From Warburgia ugandensis (taxonomy: Eukaryota; Streptophyta; Magnoliopsida; Canellales; Canellaceae), in NCBI GenBank assembly GCA_035236585.1, contig CP141133.1, positions 43,603,729-43,667,728 of the forward strand: a stretch of 64,000 bases of DNA, given 5' to 3'. The translations under genes and the position numbers were made by a program. The notes beneath the pieces are model-generated. The model saw only the letters and a program-made list of their open reading frames with translations, did no database searches and was not told the origin of the DNA. Positions 60,248-64,000 of this stretch are shown here, piece after piece; positions within the stretch are counted from its first letter, which is position 1; the number at the start of each line of letters is the position of its first letter.

Positions 60248-63200
60248 ACCTCTCTTGTGTGTAAATACTACTTTGATTCGTACTCTTGCAGGTAACATTA
60301 AAGCTACACTACGTGGAAATATGAAAGGCAATAGGACATGTGTTCACCTCTTTTGACATGGATAGAAGAACACTTTCATCTTAATGATGGAAAGCATATT
60401 TAGAATGGATCTTACATGATTTTGAAGGATACAAAAGTTAGTAGTTTTAAACAATACCATAACTGCATGGGTCCACTATAGCATAGACACGACAAGTACT
60501 AGTCAATCCACAAAGGCTATTAATAAATGAATTCTAATTAAAACCTATTTTAACTACTTTAACCTAGCCTAATTATTTGTTAAACTGGACTAATTATCTA
60601 AATATAATAAAAATACATAAAATTATTGGAGATTAAATTTAAACCTAGAAGTTATATTAGAAATCAAATACTTTTAGGACTAAGTTATTTAGATTTTCCT
60701 ACACATGTAATTATAACCAGATGTTTCTAACACAAAAAATATTTCTTTTAAAAATCTCTTTAAATATTTCTATAATATTAGCTTATTATAGTGGTACAAT
60801 ACTTATTTGAAGTATAAAGAGCACCGACTATCAAAGAATCTTGTATACTCTCTTTCTTACTATACTTGGTAACCCTTTCTTTCAAGAAATGGTCAAGTAA
60901 GTAAACTTAGAGTGCTATGAATCTAATATCAATATTATTATCTAATTTAACCTTGAATGACCTAATTATAAAACTATCTTATTTTAACATATCTTTAATC
61001 TAAATGCACTATGCAAACTAATTAAACATAAGCATAAAGAAATGAGCTAAATCAACCAACTAAAAAAGCAAGTAAAAATAACATAAAGGAAATAAAACTT
61101 AAACCAAAGAGAGAAGAAATTCTATTGTATTGAAATGGAAATTACATCAATTCAATAGAAGGAAAGGAAAAACAAAAGAAAATAAAAACTAATCCTATGA
61201 GTTAGAAGAATATCACCAAGATCTCCACTACTGTATCACTCAACACTAAAGTCCTAGCCAATATCTCTAGTCTGCACACTACCACCAATGCATCCCTATT
61301 GTATGCTTGTGACATAGTTTTTGTTGTGTCATTCAACAAGTTCACATGATAAATTGAGAAAAACAAAACAAGATGGAAAGGAAGTTAAGTGTGAAAGTGA
61401 AACTAAAATTTAGTGCAAAAAGAGGTGAATGGAAGAAGCGGCTAGAGATGGAGTTCTTTTATCAAATTTTGTTAAGAGGTATCTGATGTAGTGGAGAGAC
61501 ATGAATTTTAGAGTGAAAGGATTAGTATAAAAATAAAAGAATAAAATGGTGGAGAAAATTCTGAAAATTAGGAAGAAAGAAATAAAACTACCATATGAAA
61601 AAGATAATGATATGAATTTTAGGTTGATATTTTGGTGAGTGATATAAGATGTAATGATGGGATAGGGGCATGAATTTGAGAGTGAAAATGAAGTGTCAAA
61701 GAAATGGAATAAAAAGATGAAATGGATTAAGGTACGATCGAAGAATGAAGAGAGGCTTTCTCACCTCTTCTTTTCTCTTTGGATATTCCTTCCTTTAGGA
61801 TGTTCTACCCTGGTCTTTGATTACTTCGTGTGGTCCTCTAGGGTTGAGAACTCTTCTTGGTTCTCCCTCTCTTTCCTTTTCTTTTTGTGTTGACAATAAG
61901 ATGGAGAATGGAAACATATTGAAGTCCCCTTGCTCTTATTTTGATTCACATAGTGAAGGAGGGTGGTAGTTTTGTAATGGAAACTCCCCTCCATCCTAAT
62001 CTCTCCTTAGCCCTTATCTCTCTCTTTCATTATCCTTTTTTCTTTTCACCCTAGCTCCAATCGGAAAAAATTATAGAATATTTGTAGAATGAACTGAAAG
62101 TCATTCTTAGTTCAACGATTAGATCAAGTGCTATGGTTGGATTATAAGGTGAGATGAGATTGAGTGGTGGCTAGGTTTTCCTGATTTCCCTTTTGTATTC
62201 CCTTCTATTGTTCCTGGATGTTTGAGATTTCCATGAGTCACCTATCCATAAATATGTAGTTTAATGCTTCTTTCTTCTCATTTATCAAATTGGCTTATCC
62301 TAAGGTGAATGGCTAAAATTTCATAAAGATTGTCTTATCCAAACTGATTACACTCTATTTTTTCATCTGACCACTTTTTTATATCTTTGCCCAATCACAT
62401 TCAAGAGGAAAACACATCTTTTCCTGAGGGGAACACATTTTGGTTTCCTTAAAAATGGTGGGCAGTGCACTGAAATTTTCTCCACCAATCATGGCTCAAT
62501 CTTGTCTCACTTGCATGACTTCTTCCTAGTAGTCAATCCTAACTCAAATGATTTCTCATTGGTTGCTTTAAGATGTTTTTGGATGTGAATCGATGTCAGT
62601 CACTCTTTGTTGAAATTTCTTGATGAAAACTAAGAGTAGATCTGCTATCGCATGTCTCTCTTAATTTCCCTTTACTTGCCTCTCTCCTCACATCCTTACT
62701 TTTCTCTTCCAATTATACTAACTGATACATATGATTCACATAGAATTAAGTGAGATGTACTACCATTGCATGAAAAATTCATGGTACACACGCAGGTGGT
62801 CTCCATTCTAAAGGAAAGAAAGAGAAAGTGGAAGATTTAAGTCTCCTATGGGTTCTACCTTGAGTTTACTTTACATGTATGCTTCCTTTAACATTTGTGG
62901 CTCTTAAGCTTCACTTAGATGCTCTTCGGAGGTGGTGGAATGCATGCATGCATAGATGAAAGTTCTGCCACCCTATGTTTTGACATTTACTACTTGTTCT
63001 GTGTGGATAAGGTTTAGCAATGCTTCTAGGATTTTTGACCATGCTGAAATGATAATGACACTCATTTTGTACTTTGAACTTCTGGACTTCATAAATTTGG
63101 GAGGCACACCCATAACTTTGCTCGAACTCAAACTTGCTCCTTTAGGGTCAAATTTGTGTATTTTTTCTCATTTGTACCCTAGGATTGAAAAATATAGAAT

Positions 63201-64000
63201 CAACCCTAATTAGTGCTATTTATAGAAATTTTTAGACTGATACCTACTAAATATAGAAGTATATGTGCAATATTTCTTTATATATCAAATACCCCTAGAC
63301 ATAGATTTTGCTAGTTCTTAAGTAAAACTAATAAAGTAACTTGAAAAACTCTAAAAATTCCTAACCATATATGACGGGGTTGTTGTCTACATTTAGCTTA
63401 TGCAAAAGCCTTTTAAACCCCTTAGTTACCCTTAGCAGATGAGTTGTAGTCTCATAAGTATTTTTAGAAATGATACTCATAAACATTTTTAAAAACTTCA
63501 TGACAAACCTTCATTTATTTGAGAGAATTTTATTATATTGAAAATGAACTTCCTAACTTTGGCTTTCTAATCAAGATGGACAAAAAAGTTCAAAATGCTA
63601 CCCCTATAGTAAAGATATCCAATTTATTCCACTAAACTTTGAAATGTGAGTGTGCTATTGCTAATATATATAATTATTTGTTTTGAAGTCAAATAAAACC
63701 TCCAAAAGCATGTGTTGACTTCAATTCTCACATGATATTCTTAACACTTAGATGGTGTAAATCTCTCATTGAAATGTGAGTAGAATGTTGCTCTTTAAAT
63801 TAAAAAATCTCAAGCATTTCATACAACATGAGCTTAGGATAAGTTTATTAAAATAATGGGCATAAGGATAAACAAAGATATTCTAGAAGATATGTGAAGG
63901 TCTTCTATCAGTGTATTCATGATTTTCCTTCCGTTTGTGAACATTCTTCTTCATTGACTATCTTTTTCTTTTCTTTCTTTTTTTACTTTATTTTATACAT
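60248..64000. other. Right half of E's target; no gene recognised
   Basis: Joined across E it reads ...TTTGTGGGATTAACCTCTC... then TTGATTCGTACTCTTGCAGG, a style of sequence I associate with untranslated parts of large plant LTR elements (weak inference). An A-rich stretch (60980-61200) and pyrimidine-rich stretches (61750-62050) follow. The open frames at 61693-61893 and 62956-63213 have no family features. No stem-loop, primer site or LTR end was found. Confidence 0.4.

Overview
This window reads as plant nuclear DNA, from an intergenic, retrotransposon-packed part of a flowering-plant chromosome. It is AT-rich. I found no convincing host protein gene, tRNA, rRNA or CRISPR. Every protein similarity I can support is to Ty3/gypsy LTR retrotransposons. 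The best-preserved ones are Tekay/Del-type chromoviruses, judged by an initiator-Met primer site, the order gag-protease-RT-RNase H-integrase, a C-terminal chromodomain and very long LTRs (2.2-4.7 kb). The species cannot be named from this sequence. All pol genes seen are broken.

Left part (1-9931). A minus-strand LTR of family B (B', running off the left edge) is inserted in the chromodomain of a plus-strand element D. D's chromodomain remnant, polypurine tract and 3' LTR start follow at 4593-4821. At about 8000 the sequence passes into an old minus-strand gypsy element C, whose integrase remains lie at 8990-9931.

Nested block (9932-32690). Two large plus-strand elements sit inside C. Element A (9932-19091, 5-bp target duplication CTCAA) is a nearly full-length Tekay-type copy with many stop codons. 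Element B (19211-31952, probable target duplication GAATA) has 4.7-kb LTRs around a 3.3-kb internal part that has lost the RT catalytic loop and everything after the start of integrase. Removing A and B joins C's RT (31958-32690), an RNase H piece (19097-19210) and its integrase in one minus-strand order.

Middle part (32691-49108). This is decayed sequence with local duplications. It holds a minus-strand solo LTR of family E (E4, 38188-40785, target duplication GAAGG), a minus-strand LTR F (40935-44144) bracketed by two copies of a 320-345 bp segment, a (CT)20 tract and degenerate short tandem repeats.

Right part (49109-64000). Element E (49109-60242, target duplication GATTA) has primer site, polypurine tract and both LTRs but only an RT trace inside. 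A second family-E solo LTR (E2, 54830-57473, target duplication CATGT) is inserted in it. From 60243 on is the sequence E landed in, with no recognisable gene.

The LTR families B, E, F and A, although diverged, share several modules: a U3 block with TATA box (clear in B and E), palindromes about 0.75-0.79 kb in (B', E), a GGCCAC-containing module (B, E, F) and a stem-loop 0.37-0.64 kb before the LTR end (A, B, E, F).
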